Shown: piece after piece, positions 7,801 to 7,861 of the stretch
Layout of the letters: each line of letters starts with the position of its first letter
Position numbering within the stretch: position 1 is the first letter of the stretch
NCBI GenBank assembly: GCA_009923895.1
Contig: RFSP01000079.1
Coordinates: 1 to 7,861 of the forward strand
Length of the DNA: 7,861 bases
DNA from: Betaproteobacteria bacterium
GTDB lineage: Bacteria > Pseudomonadota > Gammaproteobacteria > Burkholderiales > Burkholderiaceae_C
Reading direction: 5' to 3'
Translations under genes and position numbers: made by a program
The notes under the pieces: model-generated
Database searches by the model: none
Told to the model about the DNA's origin: nothing
Seen by the model: the letters and a program-made list of their open reading frames with translations, nothing else

Positions 7801-7861
7801 GGCTGCACGAAGGCGCCGCGCCATTGGACGCGGCATTGGAAGCGGGACGCACCCGCATTCG
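4854..7861 (+). CDS. Second RND efflux permease of a divergent HAE1-like subfamily (TM10 'VATANS' type), truncated by the right edge
   Basis: The frame from ATG 4854 is open for 1002 codons to the window end. An in-frame TGA at 4842 rules out starts further upstream, and GAGGGG (4843-4848) favours 4854 over the ATG at 4860. The N-terminus MSMVSLALRRPYTFIVMAIM is RND TM1, followed by ATDIFPEINIPVV. TM2 onward starts near residue 340, with FLGSWRSTFIIALTIPLS. TM4 reads ILVDQAIVTIENIERHI with D401-Q402, where AcrB has D407-D408. CICIVFVPMFFLSGVSR lies in the TM5/TM6 region, and the second periplasmic loop begins near GRDFFPSVDAG. TM10 reads GAIMTVGVATANSILVVSFA, with A971 at the AcrB K940 position. 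The missing end should hold TM11-TM12. It is an inner-membrane transporter by family; the substrate is unknown. No adaptor gene lies just upstream, so one may follow downstream. It is not related closely to the first pump, so the pair is not a recent duplication. Confidence 0.93.
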   Translation, partial: MSMVSLALRRPYTFIVMAIMIVVASPFALLSMATDIFPEINIPVVSIIWNYNGLSAQEMGQRITSQAERSLTTTVSDIEHIESQSLAGISVIKVFFQPNANIQTAIAQVVAVSQSQVRQLPPGITPPLVIKYSASSIPVIQLGLSSPTLPEQSVFDAAVNILRPQLITVPGVAVPFPYGGKNRLVSVDLDMEALQARGLSPADVVNAVNAQNLILPSGTAKFGGTEYTVRMNASPSVLSELNDLPVRTQNGATLLLKDVAQVRDGFVNQTNVVRQDGARGVLLSVLKNGGASTLDIVDNLRKLLPKAQDLLPADVKVTPLFDQSVFVKAAVMGVISEGLIAAGLTAAMVLLFLGSWRSTFIIALTIPLSVLCSILLLRSLGETLNLMTLGGLALSVGILVDQAIVTIENIERHIHMGKDIEQAIVVGAGEIGVPAFVATLCICIVFVPMFFLSGVSRFLFVPMAEAVVFAMAASYILSRTLVPTLVMLLMRGQDVHVSGQAKANAFRRIHLAFDRSFERLRDGYSNVLALLLQRRRSFALGFTLFCVASCGLYAALGRDFFPSVDAGQIRLHLRAATGTRIEETARLADRVEAVIREMVPPGELETILDNIGVPNSGINLSYSNAGTIGTFDAEILLSLRHGHRPTDEIVSQLRAELPGRFPGVEFFFQPADIVTQILNFGLPAAIDVQFSGGNVQANALLAAELTKSLKQIPGAVDVHVHQRLDAPVVDLKMDRMRLQQMGLSAFNVGQNVLVSLSGSSQTAPAFWLDPRNGVVYNIAIQTPQYGMDSLNALLNMPVAPQLSSLPGSQVPTALAGPGSLGAMAGTQVLGNLVETSPGRQAAVVSRYNIQPVVDVYVSVQGTDLAAVAAQVRKKVDEIRPKLAKGSQVTLRGQVQTMQDSFVGLGVGLAMAIVLVYLLVVINFQAWIDAGIIIAALPAAVAGIAWMLFLSGTTLSVPALTGAIMTVGVATANSILVVSFARQRLHEGAAPLDAALEAGRTRI

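Noticed and set aside
4854..7861. The second RND gene as a decayed pseudogene, because relay residues are missing
   Set aside because: There is no stop or frameshift over 1002 codons and the other family motifs are well kept, so the substitutions look like divergence, not decay.

Overview
The window is a block of RND-type multidrug-efflux genes, all on the + strand, from a GC-rich Gram-negative bacterium. Inner-membrane RND pumps together with an outer-membrane lipoprotein channel require a double membrane. The base composition and protein style suggest a betaproteobacterium, probably Burkholderiales, but that is an impression and not a database result.

Layout. (1) Bases 1-170 hold the last 56 codons of a periplasmic adaptor (membrane fusion protein, AcrA/MexA type), ending in a Ser/Ala/Pro-rich tail. 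(2) Bases 177-3293 encode a complete 1038-residue AcrB/MexB-type RND pump of the HAE1 family, with the Asp-Asp and Lys proton-relay residues and most of the phenylalanine drug-binding cluster intact. (3) Bases 3290-4690 encode a complete OprM/NodT-type outer-membrane channel lipoprotein of 466 residues. These three genes are packed as one operon: a 6-base gap, then an ATGA stop/start overlap. They supply all three parts of one tripartite pump that spans the envelope.

Bases 4691-4853 are a 163-base gap between transcription units. It holds GC-rich inverted repeats just after the channel gene, a good sigma70-like promoter candidate (TTCAAA, 17-base spacer, TATGAT), and a small hairpin that abuts the Shine-Dalgarno sequence of the next gene.

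(4) From base 4854 a second, quite different RND permease runs off the right edge with at least 1002 codons and no stop. It has no close upstream adaptor gene of its own. Its transmembrane proton-relay positions are non-canonical: Asp-Gln replaces Asp-Asp in TM4, and TM10 reads GVATANS with Ala where AcrB has Lys940. This open-ended gene is the least ordinary object in the window.

I see no RNA genes, CRISPR arrays, insertion sequences or attachment sites. I did not find a wholly new system; the most novel points are the altered proton pathway of the second pump and the structured leader in front of it.
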